NCBI GenBank assembly: GCA_947650365.1
Contig: OX393552.1
Coordinates: forward strand, 44,541,740 to 44,605,739
From: Chamaelirium japonicum
Taxonomy: Eukaryota; Streptophyta; Magnoliopsida; Liliales; Melanthiaceae
Length of the DNA stretch: 64,000 nt
Reading direction: 5' to 3'
Positions 1 to 11,139 of the stretch are shown here, piece after piece (within the stretch, counting starts at the first letter, position 1; each line of letters opens with the position of its first letter). The position numbers were made by a program, and so were the translations under genes. Below the pieces are notes generated by a model. The model saw only the letters and a program-made list of their open reading frames with translations. It had not been told where the DNA came from and made no database searches.

Positions 1-1209
1 AGGTCCTATACTTCATCTTCCTTGGACGTTAGGTTTAGCAGAAGGATAATCTAGCCATGGATATGGATATTCCTCCTTCCAATGTGTTGGATCGTCACAT
101 TCAAATCATTTACCGCATCCTGTGGAACTGGCCATTTGACTCTGCGTAAAACATTATTTAATATGACGAATACAGGTTTAGGGGTAAAACCAATAGATGG
201 ATTCTTTGGGATTAGTTGGGATGAATACATGCCCGGGCTGAACACACTGCACTATGTTCGGTCAGAACGAGCTGAACACATTTCCTTATGTTCAACAATT
301 CTAAGCCGAACACTTACTAAAAATGTTTCAGCGAGGCAGTGATGAGCACATGTACATCGTGTTCAACCCAAGTTGACCGAACATTTCGGTAATGAGTTTT
401 ACTGTCGGGATTTTGGTCGTCGGGGTTGGGGTTTTAAAACAAAAGAGGGGGGGGATTTACCTCAAGATTGCTGGTTGATCTCGCCTCAAGTTGGCCATAC
501 AAATCTTGTCTCCTAGTCCACTCAAAATGGTGTATCTAGACCATATGGGTGGTTGATTTCGCTGGTGGTGGTGTTTTCCTCCGGTGGCGACGCAAGAGAC
601 AAAGGATGTCGGTCGGGGACGAAGGAAGAAGGACAAAGGATGTCCCCACGCGATGGCAAACAAATAAGCTATGACTAAAAAAACAAAAACAAGGAGCACT
701 TATTTACGGGCACCAGTTATAAGAGCATTATTTTTTTTGAGAGAGGTTACAAGATCATTTTTGCACGAGTAATGCTATTTGAAAAATATAATCGACAATA
801 TGCTGACACACCACGTGAAAAGAGGAGGTGTCACCTTGTCCTTGGCGGAACTATGGGTCATGGGCACTCAACGATGAAATGCAGAAGCGTCTTATATCAC
901 CTGAAAGATCTCTTACGGGAGGGATATCTCCAAGAGTCAACAAGAAAAGGAGGATCCAATATGGATACTTCCCATGCTCCCAAGCAAAGAGAGACTTATG
1001 GAATCCATAAAGCAATGAGCCGACAAAGCCCACTAGGAGAAAGACATCCGATCGACTAATCAGTGCAGAAGGCTGAAGATTATCTTGTAATGTTATTCGT
1101 TTGAGAAACGACTACCGATCATGTAATTCATATCAAGTTATTGATGAAATTCTCAACACTTGTCTGCTATCCAGACATGCTCAAATTTTCTTCAATCAAT
1201 ACTTCATGC
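1..1209. other. Unassigned intergenic DNA
   Basis: No protein family, RNA gene or transposon terminus is recognisable here. Short open frames at 82-342 (+) and 772-1059 (+) lack recognisable domains and splice context and look like chance. Bases 237-395 contain several degenerate GTTCGGC/GCTGAAC-like words in both orientations, which may be a decayed inverted repeat, but no clean ends are visible. Confidence 0.4.
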
Positions 1210-2590
1210 ATTATTAACCTACAATAGTACGACGCTATGTGCCCCGATGTTGGCTCGATTGAAACGGCGCTTCGCCTAGATCAGCCAACCTACAAAGGCA
1301 CTATGCTAAGTACTCCGAATCACTAGCATCGCACATGCTTCATATTTTGTAAGAACACATGTTCTGCACCTCTCCACAGTTAGTTCGATTCGTGTTGTGA
1401 CATGGCCGACTAACCTGCAATAGTACGACGCTACGTGCCCCGACGTTGGCTTGATTGAAATTGTGCTTCACCTAGATCGGCCAACATACAAAGGCATTAC
1501 GCTAAGTACTCCAAATCACTAGCGTCACGCATACTCCTTGTTTTGTAAGAACACATGCTCTGAACCTCGCCACAGTTAGTTCGATTCGTGTTGCGATACG
1601 ATCGACTAACCTGCAACAGTACGACACTACGTGCCCCGACGATGACTCGATTGAAACGGTACTTCGCCTAGATTGGCCAACATACAAAGGCACTACGCTA
1701 AATACTACGAATCACTGGTGTCGCGCATGCTCTTTATTTTGTAAGAACATATGCTCCGAACCTTGCGTTAGTTCGATTCATGTTGCGATACAGCCGACTA
1801 ACCTGCAACAGTATGATGCTACGTGCCCCAATGATGACTCGATTGAAACGGCACTTCGCCTAGATTGGTCAACATACAAAGGCACTACGCTAAGTACTCC
1901 GAATCACTAGTGTTGCGCATGCTTCGTATTTTGTAAGAACACATGCTCCGTATCTCGTCATAGTTAGTTTGATTCGTGTTGCGATATGGCCGACTAACCT
2001 GCAACAATACGACGCTACGTGCCTCGATGTTGGCTCAATTGAAACAGCGCTTCATCTAGATCGGCCAACATGCAAAGGCACTACGCTAAGTACTCCGAAT
2101 CACTGGCGTCGCGCATGCTCCGTGTTTTGTAAGAACACATGCTTCGCACCTCGCCACAGTTAGTTCAATTCGTATTGCGACACGGCCGACTAACTTGCAA
2201 CAGTACGATGCTACGTGCCCCGACGTTGACTCGATTGAAACGACGTTTCGCCTAAATCGGTCAACATATAAAGGCACTACGCTAAGTACTCCGAATCACC
2301 GGTGTTGCGTATGCTTTGTGTTTTGTCAGAACACATGCTCAGCGCCTCACCACAGTTAGTTTGGTTCGTGTTATGACATAGCCAACTAACTTACAACGGT
2401 ACAAAGGTACATGCCCCGATGTTGGCTCGATTGAAACCGCGCCTCGCCTAGATCGACCAGCATACAAAGGCACTATATTAAGGACTCCGAATCAGTAGCG
2501 CCGCACATGCTTCGTGTTCTATCAGGATACATGTTTCGCTCCTCACCTCAATTAGTCCGATTGGGGGTTGCGACATGGCCGACTAAGGTT
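1210..2590. repeat. 196-bp tandem repeat array, about 7 units
   Basis: The word TACGACGCTACGTGCCCCGA and its variants recur at about 1227, 1423, 1619, 1811, 2007, 2203 and 2399. Spacing is 196 bp with one 192-bp interval. Each unit also carries GGCCGACTAAC, GATCGGCCAACATACAAAGG and TTTTGTAAGAACACATG. Units differ by perhaps 5-15%, so this is an old satellite-like array. Short open frames inside (for example 1502-1693 and 2086-2277 on the minus strand) recur only because the unit does; no gene is called. Confidence 0.9.
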
Positions 2591-2769
2591 AGTTTCAATA
2601 CGACCGATTGGTTTACAACCTCGATCGATCAACAAGCCCAAGGCATAGCAATAGCACTTAAAGACAAGACCAAGGATGAAGAGCATTCGAAGGCAAATTT
2701 GATGTCGTCGTCACCGCCTCAGCATGCAAGAAGTCCAAGGTTCCAGTCTCAACATGCTACAAGTCCAAG

Positions 2770-2985
2770 GGCCTAGCCTTGGCATTCAAAACTAAGTCCG
2801 AGGGGTTTCGTCGCCTCGGCACCGAATAAAGCCCAGGACGTCGACATCGTATCGACCCAAGGAGACAACCTTGGCATTCGAAACTAAGTCCGAGGCAGGC
2901 TTCGTCGCCTCGGCGCCCGACAAAGCCTGAGATGTCGACATCGTCTCGGTCCAAGGAGACAATCGTGGCATTCAAAACAACGGAC
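2770..2985 (-). repeat. Two units of a ~98-bp GC-rich repeat, inverted relative to 42918-43728
   Basis: Two adjacent units each contain TTGGCATTC, AAACTAAGTCCGAGG, CTTCGTCGCCTCGGC and GACGTCGACATCGT-type words. The reverse complement matches the array upstream of the PPR gene at 42918-43728, so this is the same repeat family in the opposite orientation about 40 kb away. Confidence 0.75.
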
Positions 2986-3668
2986 AATCAGTAAGCAATC
3001 GGCCGTACGACAGCAACCGAACTTCCGGCGACGTGCGATCGGCCAGACTTCAACATTTTATGAGAGATGCCACAAGAGTGGTCAGTCCTCTGGACCGTCA
3101 TCAGCTGGCAACGACCGGTCAGACAACCCTTGGCCGGGGTTGCCCATATATGTCCCGCTCTCGAAGCCAAATGAACACCGTCGGACTTCGATGCACGTCT
3201 TATGTGGATGCAAGGCAAATCAACAGATTCGTACATGTCTAATTGCTGAATTCACTCTCAGGCCCTATTGATGCATCATACTCGTATTGGTCGGCAAGCG
3301 GCAACGACTGTAACAGGGCATCCGATCACCACATCTTGAGAGCGCGGTATCAATTGCTGGAACAAGCACTTGTAAATAGTAGACAAGACTACACAATTTT
3401 CATTCATGGAACCTCTCCAATTTGAGAGAAAGATCATTGCCTAACATTCCACCCAATTCAAGTGACATCCCCTCTTGTGGAGCATTCACCCCACTCATGG
3501 CAAGGAGCTTCCAGTCACTAAGTGGGTTGACCGGCATGTGATCCAAAGTCACCCAAATCAATCGCTCAGTTTTGGAGCATTTCACGATGGAACTCGCCAT
3601 GGCTGACTCCCCGAACCAGTTGGGGATGGATCAGGGTTGATGATGAGATGGAGGTCACAGGTAGCGTG
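2986..3668. other. Unassigned; no supported gene
   Basis: Open frames exist at 2988-3236 (-), 3243-3425 (+) and 3400-3600 (-). None shows a recognisable domain or a plausible exon structure. The 3400-3600 minus frame (66 codons) reads like ordinary protein sequence and could be a gene or retroelement fragment, but I cannot assign it. Confidence 0.35.
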
Positions 3669-3807
3669 TGTTAATGTATAGAGATGGGTCGGGTTATATG
3701 TACAGTCGGATCGGGTTGTGTGTGTATATATGTACATATATATTGGGCTTCAGTCCCTCAATGAGATGCATTCCATTCTTTCCAAACCCTAGCCGTCATC
3801 TCCTACA
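3669..3807 (+). mobile_element. Putative short LTR (139 bp), copia-like
   Basis: The segment begins TGTTAATG, ends CTCCTACA (TG...CA) and is followed immediately by a perfect TGGTATCAGAGC primer-binding site. It contains a TATATATG-rich core around 3727-3750 that could hold the LTR promoter. No second LTR or pol reading frame was found downstream, so this is either a truncated element or a small non-autonomous (TRIM-like) one. The left boundary is an inference from the TG dinucleotide. Confidence 0.55.
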
Positions 3808-3819
3808 TGGTATCAGAGC
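3808..3819 (+). promoter_or_regulatory. Primer-binding site complementary to initiator tRNA-Met
   Basis: TGGTATCAGAGC is the usual plant LTR-retrotransposon primer-binding site. It abuts the putative LTR end CA at 3807 without a gap. The same site follows the 5' LTRs at 24954 and 57926. Confidence 0.7.
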
Positions 3820-3939
3820 TCTAGGGTTCTCTCTACGGTGACGACGACGACAACGATCTCCGGCTCTGGCTCTGATCTTCCTCTCCGGCTCCTCTGATCT
3901 CCTCTCCGGTATCCTGCAGCCCTCCCTACCCTTCCGGCT

Positions 3940-4370
3940 TCCCCTAGCCACCCGCAACCCTCTCCCCCTCCCTCCAGCCACCCGCAACCCCCCCTCTTCC
4001 ACCCGATCACCTGCAGCTTCCCTCCTGTACCCCCGCAGCCTCCTCCTGCCCCCCGTAGCCCCCCTTCTTCTCCCCCCAGCCACCCGCAACCTCCTCCTGC
4101 CACCCGCAGCACCCCCCCTTCCACCCACAGCCCTCTCCCCATCCCCCAGCCACCCTCAGCCACCTCTCCCTCCCCCCCCTCTTTCACCCGATCACCTGCA
4201 GCTTCCCTCCTGTACCCCCCGCAGCCTCCTCCTGCCCCCCGTAGCCTCCCTTCTTCTCCCCCCAGTCACCCGCAACCTCCTCCTGCCACCCGCAGCCCCC
4301 CCTCTCTTCCACCCGCAGCCCTCTCCGCATCCCCCAGCCACCCTCAGCCACCTCTCCCTCCCACCCCCCC
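3940..4370. repeat. C-rich minisatellite with a 185-bp direct duplication
   Basis: The plus strand is almost purely C/T with CCACCCGCA and CAGCCTCCTCCTGCC words. A landmark, GATCACCTGCAGCTTCC, occurs at about 4005 and 4190, giving a 185-bp period over two copies. The minus strand is open in several frames and encodes Gly/Arg-rich low complexity (3796-4453). I regard these frames as compositional artefacts rather than genes. Confidence 0.75.
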
Positions 4371-4845
4371 AAAGGCCATTCATAGCATGACGAAAACGCT
4401 CGCAAAACGCCCACAAAGGTGCGACATCGCTTGCACCTGCCTAGGTGCGGCACAACGTCGCCATACTAGAAGCCAGTGCTAAGGGGCTTTCCACTGCCAA
4501 AGGTCCGAAGGTGCTACAGGAGCACTCCACTTTCATATGAGACCAACAGCCAACAACCTTCTTCCAACGTCCGTTAGATCAAATACCTTTGAAGAAGCAT
4601 CCAATCATGACATTTTGGGAGCACAACAACGCCAAGATTTCAGACCTGGTTTAGATCCACTCAAAAACCAGGGTCAAAACTTTTGGGGCTTTTTTTTTCA
4701 AAATATTATTAAAAAAATAAATACTTAATGAAATAGCGGTTGATCAAAACTATTTATCAACCTATCGCTCTGACAGTCACATGGTATGTCAGCACCGTAA
4801 AACGAACTTAAGATTTTTTTTTTTTTATACAAATAGAGCCTGATA
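4371..4845. other. Unassigned, AT-rich towards the right
   Basis: Nothing recognisable. Homopolymer T and A tracts lie at about 4689-4720 and 4814-4826. Confidence 0.4.
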
Positions 4846-4979
4846 TTTGGATTACCGGGTTTAAACCCGGTATTCTGGATATCAGGTTTACCCGAAAATC
4901 CAACGAGAAAACGGCAAGTCCCGTTAAACCCGGTATCCAGAATACCGGGTTTAGATCAGGTATTCCAAATACCGAATTC
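4846..4979. repeat. Inverted repeat (arms ~45-55 bp) flanked by T and A tracts
   Basis: Left arm 4846-4890 and right arm 4924-4979 are reverse complements with few mismatches. Each arm contains the palindrome-like ACCGGGTTTAAACCCGGT or its half. A T-run precedes the structure (4814-4826) and an A-run follows it (4986-4999), so the whole 4810-5000 segment could be a foldback MITE. No target-site duplication can be read because of the homopolymers. Confidence 0.65.
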
Positions 4980-5313
4980 TACTTGAAAAAAAAAAAAAAC
5001 AACGACTGCCTCTTTACGGATCCATCCCTGGGATGAACCCTAAGGGCTGCCACCACCACTCCCGATTACTGCCCACCACCGAACATCGGCCATCGCCACC
5101 CGTTCCTACCGGCCTCCGGCCCTCCGGTCAGTGGTGGTCGACAATTAGCCACTAGCTAGTTAGGTAGTCGGTGGCTGGTGGCGGTAGAGTCCGATGGGGC
5201 GGCTGCGGTCGATCGGTGGTCGATGGGAGTGGTATCATCGTATCGGACGATGTCTATCTAGCAACGGCTGACGGGAACGGGCCGGGGGCGGTGTCCGACG
5301 GCAATACTTTTTT

Positions 5314-5858
5314 GGATATTTTGACTTTGCCTCCCAAATTTTGCCTTGAATTAGACTTTACCCTCCAAAACTAACTCAGCTCACCGTCTAAGAGAAAGGG
5401 TGAGCTGACGGCGAAGAACTAAAGTTTTTTTTTGGGTTATTTTGACTTTGCCCCCCAAATTATGCCTTGAATTAGACTTTACCCCCCACATTTTCATTAA
5501 TTAGACTTTACCCCCCAAAACTAACTGTTCCGTCAGCTCACCATCCAAGAGAAAGGGTGAGCTGACGGAAAAAAAATAACGTTTTGGGGGTGTGCTGGCG
5601 GAACAGTTAGTTTTGGGGGGTAAAGTCTAATTAATGAAAATGTGGGGGGTAAAGTCTAATTCAAGGCAAAATTTGGGGGGCAAAGTCAAAATAACCCTTT
5701 TTTTTTGGGGGGGGGGGGTTTGAGCTGACGGAACAGTTAGTTTTGGGGGGAAAAGTCTAATTAATGAAATAATAGGGGGTAAAGTCTAATTCAAGGAAAA
5801 GTTTGGAGGGTAAAGTCTAATTCAAGGAAAAGTTTGGGGGGCAAAGTCAAAATAACCC
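5314..5858. mobile_element. Outer Mutator-like MITE with TIR GGGTTATTTTGACTTTGCCC
   Basis: The ends are degenerate GGATATTTTGACTTTGCC (left) and GCAAAGTCAAAATAACCC (right). It is flanked by TACTTTTTT on both sides (9 bp), as expected for Mutator-type insertion. Its body has been invaded by a second member of the same family at 5434-5697. The corresponding element in copy B is at 47306-49512. Confidence 0.65.
5434..5697. mobile_element. Inner 264-bp foldback MITE of the same family
   Basis: This is a near-perfect inverted repeat with arms of about 120 bp. It starts GGGTTATTTTGACTTTGCCC and ends with the reverse complement, with the centre at about 5560-5575. It is flanked by T-runs (9 T before, 9 T after). 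Copy B at 49391-49398 shows the same flanks (CTAAAG, T7, then a G-run) without this insert, so copy B supplies an empty site. Confidence 0.8.
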
Positions 5859-5882
5859 TACTTTTTTTGTCAGCGGATTGAT

Positions 5883-5964
5883 GAGGTTTTTACCGAAATG
5901 GCCACCAACTCTCAACTATTGTTGAGAATGGACCCCGTCAAAAAATCTGCACGAAAATGGCCAC
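5883..5964 (+). repeat. Left terminal inverted repeat of the MULE
   Basis: 82 bp matching the reverse complement of 17611-17692 with two differences. It contains a short internal inverted word, CAACTATTGTTG. In MuDR the TIRs hold the promoters of both genes and the transposase-binding sites; by analogy this end may drive the Ulp1 gene. Confidence 0.95.
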
Positions 5965-6394
5965 CAGCACGTGGGAAACAGGTCGCACGGTGACACTAAA
6001 CAGGTAAAAAGACATATTGACCCTTACCACTGTAAAAACCTATCTCGGCTGGGTAACTTGGTTTCTTACTTACGAGTTTTGAGAGAAAATCGAGCCTTTC
6101 GTCTTGTTTTCGTCACGAACAACCTTCGTCGAGGCTGCGTCCGACAACCTCCAACTCAACCGGCTGCGTCGTCGTGGCTGGGTAACTTGGTTTCGCCGAG
6201 GCTGCGTCGTCCAGGGTTCATCTTCGAGGGTTCATCGTCGAGGGTTTGTCACGATCAACCGTCGTCGAGGGTTCGTCGGACCGGCGTCAACGTCAACAGT
6301 CGCTGAGGCTTCGTCGTTGAGGCTTCGTCGCTGAGGCTTCGTCTTTCAGGCTTCGTCGGATTTGCCAAGGTATGCTCTATAGACCCAAATCCTT
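5965..6394 (+). other. MULE subterminal leader, CTTCGTCG-rich
   Basis: This lies between the left TIR and repeat array 1. From 6110 to 6360 it is rich in GAGGCTTCGTCG and GAGGGTTCGTCG words, with TTTTCGTC at about 6109. It could be the 5' untranslated region or first intron of the Ulp1 transcript. The open frames here (5971-6306, 6104-6334) are low complexity and unsupported. Confidence 0.4.
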
Positions 6395-7615
6395 AGCCCT
6401 ATATTTCTGCCAGGGACTGGCTTTAAACTGTGAGACAAAAATCAGACGAAATAACAACTTTCGTCTAGTTTTCGTCGCCGTAAATTACAGTCAGTTCTGG
6501 CAGAGACTGGCTATGGCCTGTGTGACGAAAACCGGACGAAATAACAAATTTCGTCTAGTTTTCGTCGTCGATAAATCACAGTCAGTTCTGGCCGAGACTG
6601 GCTATGGCCTGTGTGACGAAAATCGGACGAAATAACAATTTTCGTCTAGTTTTCGTCGCCAAAAAATCACAGTCAGTTCTGGCAGAGACTGACTGTGGTC
6701 TGTTTGACGAAAATCGGACGAAATAACAAATTTCGTCTAGTTTTCGTCGCCGAAAAATCACAGTCAGTTCTGGCAGAGACTGGCTATGGTCTGTTTTGAC
6801 GAAAATCGGACAAAATAACAAATTTCGTCTAGTTTTCGTCGCCGAAAAAGCACAGTCAGTTCTGGCAGAGACTGGCTATGGTCTGTTTTGACAAAAATCG
6901 GACGAAATAACAAATTTCGTCTAGTTTTCGTCGCCGAAAAAGTACAGTCAGTTCTGGCAGAGACTGGCTATGGTCTGTTTGACGAAAATCGGACGAAATA
7001 ACAAATTTCGTCTAGTTTTCGTCGCCGAAAAATCACAGTCAGTTCTGGCAGAGACTGGCTATGGTCTGTTTTGACGAAAATCGGACGAAATAACAAATTT
7101 CGTCTAGTTTTCGTCGCCAAAAAAGCACAGTCAGTTCTGGCAGAGACTGGCTATGGTCTGTTTTGACGAAAATCGGACGAAATAACAAATTTCGTCTAGT
7201 TTTCATCGCCGAAAAAGCACAGTCAGTTCTGGCAGAGACTGGCTATGGTCTGTTTGACGAAAATCGGACGAAATAACAAATTTCGTCTAGTTTTCGTCGC
7301 CGAAAAAGCACAGTCAGTTCTGGCAGAGACTGGCTATGGTCTGTTTGACGAAAATCGGACGAAATAACAAATTTCGTCTAGTTTTCGTCGCCGAAAAAGC
7401 ACAGTCAGTTCTGGCCGTGACTGGCTATGGCCTGTGTGACGAAAATCGGACGAAATAACAAATTTCATCTAGTTTTCGTCGCCGAAAAATCACAGTCAGT
7501 TCTGGCAGTTCTGCCCGAGACTTGCATTGAGCTGTGTGACGAAAGTTGGACGAAAATTGGACGAAATTATAAATTTCGGCTATGTTTCGTTGCCGAAAAG
7601 TCACAGTCAGTTGGC
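6395..7615 (+). repeat. 91-bp palindrome-bearing repeat array 1 (~12-13 units)
   Basis: The word CAGTCAGTTCTGG recurs at 6488, 6579, 6670, 6761, 6853 and so on to 7402 and 7493, with a last partial at about 7604; spacing is 91-92 bp. Each unit contains GACGAAAATCGGACGAAAT, a 5-base spacer AACAA and ATTTCGTCTAGTTTTCGTC, which folds into a hairpin. Edge units are the most divergent, as usual for arrays growing by unequal exchange. The period is not a multiple of three and stops are frequent, so it is not coding. Confidence 0.93.
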
Positions 7616-7812
7616 AAATTCTTTATCTGTATCCATGGACTAATGGAAGGATATTTTGTTCAATCTAGAAACTGAGAGATCAATTCTCTTCAAACAAAGC
7701 TTACAGTATTTTCGTATTTGGAGAATAACTAATAGTAGTTTCATCCATATTTTATGTATTGTTTCGTCCACATATCATCCAAATTTTCATCATATATATA
7801 TTTTGTTTACAG

Positions 7813-10800
7813 ATGGTGAAGAGACACCGTGGTCGTGGGCGTTCTCGTGGAAGTGGTGATAGGAACCCTGCTTCTTCTATAATTACACAACCTATTGAAG
7901 TAAAGAAAAAGAAAAGAAAGATAGAAGAGGGAGAGAATGTTGAAGAAAAGAAAGTGGGCACGGAGCTAAGTGAAAGATTAAGGTATTTTGGTAAAGCTTC
8001 TGCAAGGAACAACATTAAATACCTTAATGAAATTGAGGAGCACTTCAAGGCAATGGATACAAAAACCAATTCTACAGATATGATGGATAGGATGAAAAGG
8101 AGTTGTTTTGGTTTCTTATTTGATTGGAGACGCGGTGCACAAGCTATGATTTCCCCAAGTGTCATTCATTATTTGTGGCAAAGACACTTAGGTGGTCTGA
8201 AGTTTGATTTGGATGGCCAGACTATTTCCTTATCTCCGTTGGAGTTTTCTTTAGTTTCTGGACTCCGGTTTGGTCTTGGGCCTCCTCCTCCGATGCTAGA
8301 GATAGGGTCAGACAACTTGAGAAGCAGATACTTTCCACGCGGGGCTACTCAGGCCTCCTTAATGGCTTCAATCATAGCAACTGCAGTTCCAGATGATGCA
8401 ATAAAACTTTCTTTGGTACTTCTTTTGGAAAGTGTCATTCTTGGGAGCAATAAGAATGTCAACGTACCGGAAAGATATTTGAGATTGGTGGATGATCTGG
8501 ACGGTTTCAATAGCTACCCTTGGGGTAACCTCTGTTATAGCAATATTATATCTGGGCTTGAAGGTGCAGTAAATGTTACTAAGTGGCCACCAAAGTATAA
8601 TATTTTTGGATGCATGTACATTTTACAGGTATTATTCTATACATAAACAATTCATAGTATCTATTGTTTGATATTTGTATTAATTTTTCTTTAATTATTT
8701 GCTACAGGCATGGGCATTCGAACGGATTCCCCAACTGGGGAGTGTATGTGCCATGATGCTTGAGTATCCAAGATGGCCGAGATTACTCAATTGGTATGAT
8801 ATAAGAGTAACGTCACACCAAAGAATAAATGATATTGTGAATTCAAATAAAGTAAGTATATGAGTTTTTAATTGCTTAGATTAAAGTAATAGATGCATCG
8901 TATAATTATTAATTTTTTTGTCTGAATGTATTAATAGGCTCAGATTTTGAAAGAGCTGACTCTCACAGAAGAGGAGAAGACAAATGATCTGCTGCAAAAT
9001 CTATTTGATGCTGAGGCTTCTCCCTTCGAAGGCAATCAGCTGTTGTTGACTGCACCGGAAGCTTTTGACAGATCCGATGAAGTGAAGTTTGAGGAAAGAT
9101 TCTCCTCACTTGAGGAGAAATTTGAAAAAAAATTATGCTCACTTCAGGAGAAGTTTGAGGAATGTCAAAGGAAGATCTCCTCAATTGAGGAGAAATATGA
9201 AAAGAAGATCTCCTCACTTGAGGAGAGAGTTGGAGAACTATTATGCATCATTGCAGAGAGTCAGGTAAACCAATAACGATTCCTATGTATTCTATAATTA
9301 TTTGCTTTTTGTATACGTATGCATTAACTATATGTTTATCTTTAACGGTATGTGCAGAAGGAGAAGGACAAGAAGAAGGAGGATGAGGAGGAGAAGAAGG
9401 AGGATGAGGAGAAGAAGAAGGAGGAGGAGGAGGAGGAGGAGGAGAAGAAGGAGAATGAGAAGAATAAGGAGGATGAGGATGAGGATGAGGATGAGGATGA
9501 GGATGAGGAGGAGAAGGAGAAGGAGAAGAAGAACGAGAAGAAGAAGGAGGAGGAGGAGGAGGAGGAGAAGGAGAAGGTGAAGGAGGAGAAAAAAGAAAAG
9601 GATAAAATGGAGAAGGAGAAGGAGAAGAAGGAGAAGGATGATGAGGAGGGAGACGAGGTGGTGGTGGAGAGGGTTACATTCAAAGGTTTAACATCACAGC
9701 GGTTGAAGAAACCGGGTCGAAAAATAAGCTCTCCATACACCACCTACAAAAAGAGAAAAATTCTCCGTAAGGAAATACAAGAAGAGGAGGTCGTTGACGT
9801 GGAAAAATCGATAAGAAGACTTTCGTCTGAAGAGAGAGAGACAATGATAGCTTTTCTTGATAACAACAGAAATAATTTGTAAGTATAGTCACTATATAAT
9901 CTATTTTTGAATGATAACATATTTTGCCTCTTAGTAATTAATTGTATCATTGTCAATATAGGCCTGAAGTTGTAATTGATGGGTTCTTTATAACCCCTTA
10001 CTTAATTAACAAACTATATGAGCGCACATCATGGGTGATGAGCGAGGTGAGTTTATATCAATTATTTTTTTTGATATATCTCGATATGTCATATTCAATC
10101 GTTTAAAACTTTATATTGTTGCAGCACATTGATGTATATATGTACTTACTTGAAGAGCGCAAGTTAAGGAATAAGACCAGTACAACATTCACCATTTCTT
10201 TGGCTAGGACATATTCTTGGGTATATCTCTCATTCTTAATAGTATTTGTATAAAAATTTTTCTCACAATTCAATAAATATTTATTATTCATGTTTGAATT
10301 GCAGATATTATGTCAAACATGCTATAAGGATTGGAAGGACTTTGTACAAAGTTACGATAAAAGCAACATAGATAAAGATCACCTTATGTATGCCTTCATT
10401 GCATCATATAGGTGGCCCAAAGAATTCGGTTGTCCTCTCAAAGATGATAAAGGAGCTATCATTCCGTTATGGAAGTGTTCATACGTAATAATCCCTATCA
10501 ATGAAGAAAACCAACATTGGTATCTTGGGATTCTTCATATGCAGGATAGGCAATTAGTTTTGATAGACTCTCTTTATAGTGACCTTGTTTCTAAGTATAG
10601 GAAAAAGGTAGAAGCATTTTTAGAAATTCTACCAATGTTTTTAAATTTTTTGGGAGATGAAAATGCATTACAGGGTGCAAAATGGATAAGCAAGAATGGT
10701 AAAGATCATCCTAGGCAAAACAATGGGTAAGTTTTTATTACGAAATGCTGACAATAAAATATTAGTCCTTTTATACAACTAATAATTTTATATGTTATAT

Positions 10801-11026
10801 AGGTTTGATTGTGGCGTATTTTTGATGTGTTTTGCCAATTATTATAGCTGCAACAAAAAGATCGATTTCAGTCAGGTATAATATTCAGTTGTTTGCAATG
10901 TAATATTCAGTCAGTTATAATATTCAATAATTACACTTGCAATCTAATTGTTTAAATTTGTAGCTTGATATGACCTCATTTCGAAGGCGAATTGCATATC
11001 AAATTTTGCATAAATATGTAGATTGA
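7813..11026 (+). CDS. Ulp1-like C48 cysteine protease with DUF1985 domain (MULE-borne, intact)
   Basis: Nine exons join in frame without a stop to give 848 residues: 7813-8628, 8708-8851, 8938-9264, 9358-9878, 9962-10046, 10125-10220, 10305-10726, 10803-10875, 10964-11026. All introns are GT-AG. The start ATG opens a basic, probably nuclear N-terminus (MVKRHRGRGRSRG). Residues ~90-250 match DUF1985 (WRRGAQAMISPSVIHYLWQR; SLSPLEFSLVSGLRFG). Exon 3 is a Glu/Lys coiled coil with repeated SSLEEKFE-type units. Exon 4 starts with ~100 residues of Lys/Glu/Asp. The C-terminus is a Ulp1/SENP-type protease with His734 (QHWYLGIL), Asp751 (LVLIDSL), Gln801 and Cys807 (NGFDCGVF) all present. Known members of this fold remove SUMO-like modifiers; the substrate here is unknown. 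It lies between two 91-bp repeat arrays and points towards the transposase. Exon borders are my inference. Confidence 0.88.
9358..9660 (+). repeat. Purine-only tract inside Ulp1 exon 4
   Basis: About 300 bases are almost entirely GAG, AAG, GAT and GAA codons, including a GATGAG run near 9471-9510. The tract stays in frame and encodes a highly charged Lys/Glu/Asp linker between the coiled coil and the protease domain. Other frames give Arg-rich or Ser-rich artefacts (9302-9580 plus, 9342-9743 minus), which are not genes. Confidence 0.85.
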
Positions 11027-11139
11027 AGGGCCATGACGATTGGGATGACTCGATGCATCAAAGAACTTGTTATTTGTTGGAATTTGTAATTTGTAATATG
11101 TTGTACTTTGTTGTAATTTGTAATAGAAGGGCTATGACT

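Noticed and set aside
3400-3600. 66-codon minus frame with protein-like composition
   Set aside because: No family recognised and no splice or start context; it remains possible as a gene fragment.
3796-4453. Gly/Arg-rich minus-strand frames of 74-124 codons
   Set aside because: They are products of a C-rich minisatellite; every frame is open because of composition.
9302-9743. Arg-rich plus frame and Ser/Phe-rich minus frame over the purine tract
   Set aside because: They are shadows of Ulp1 exon 4.
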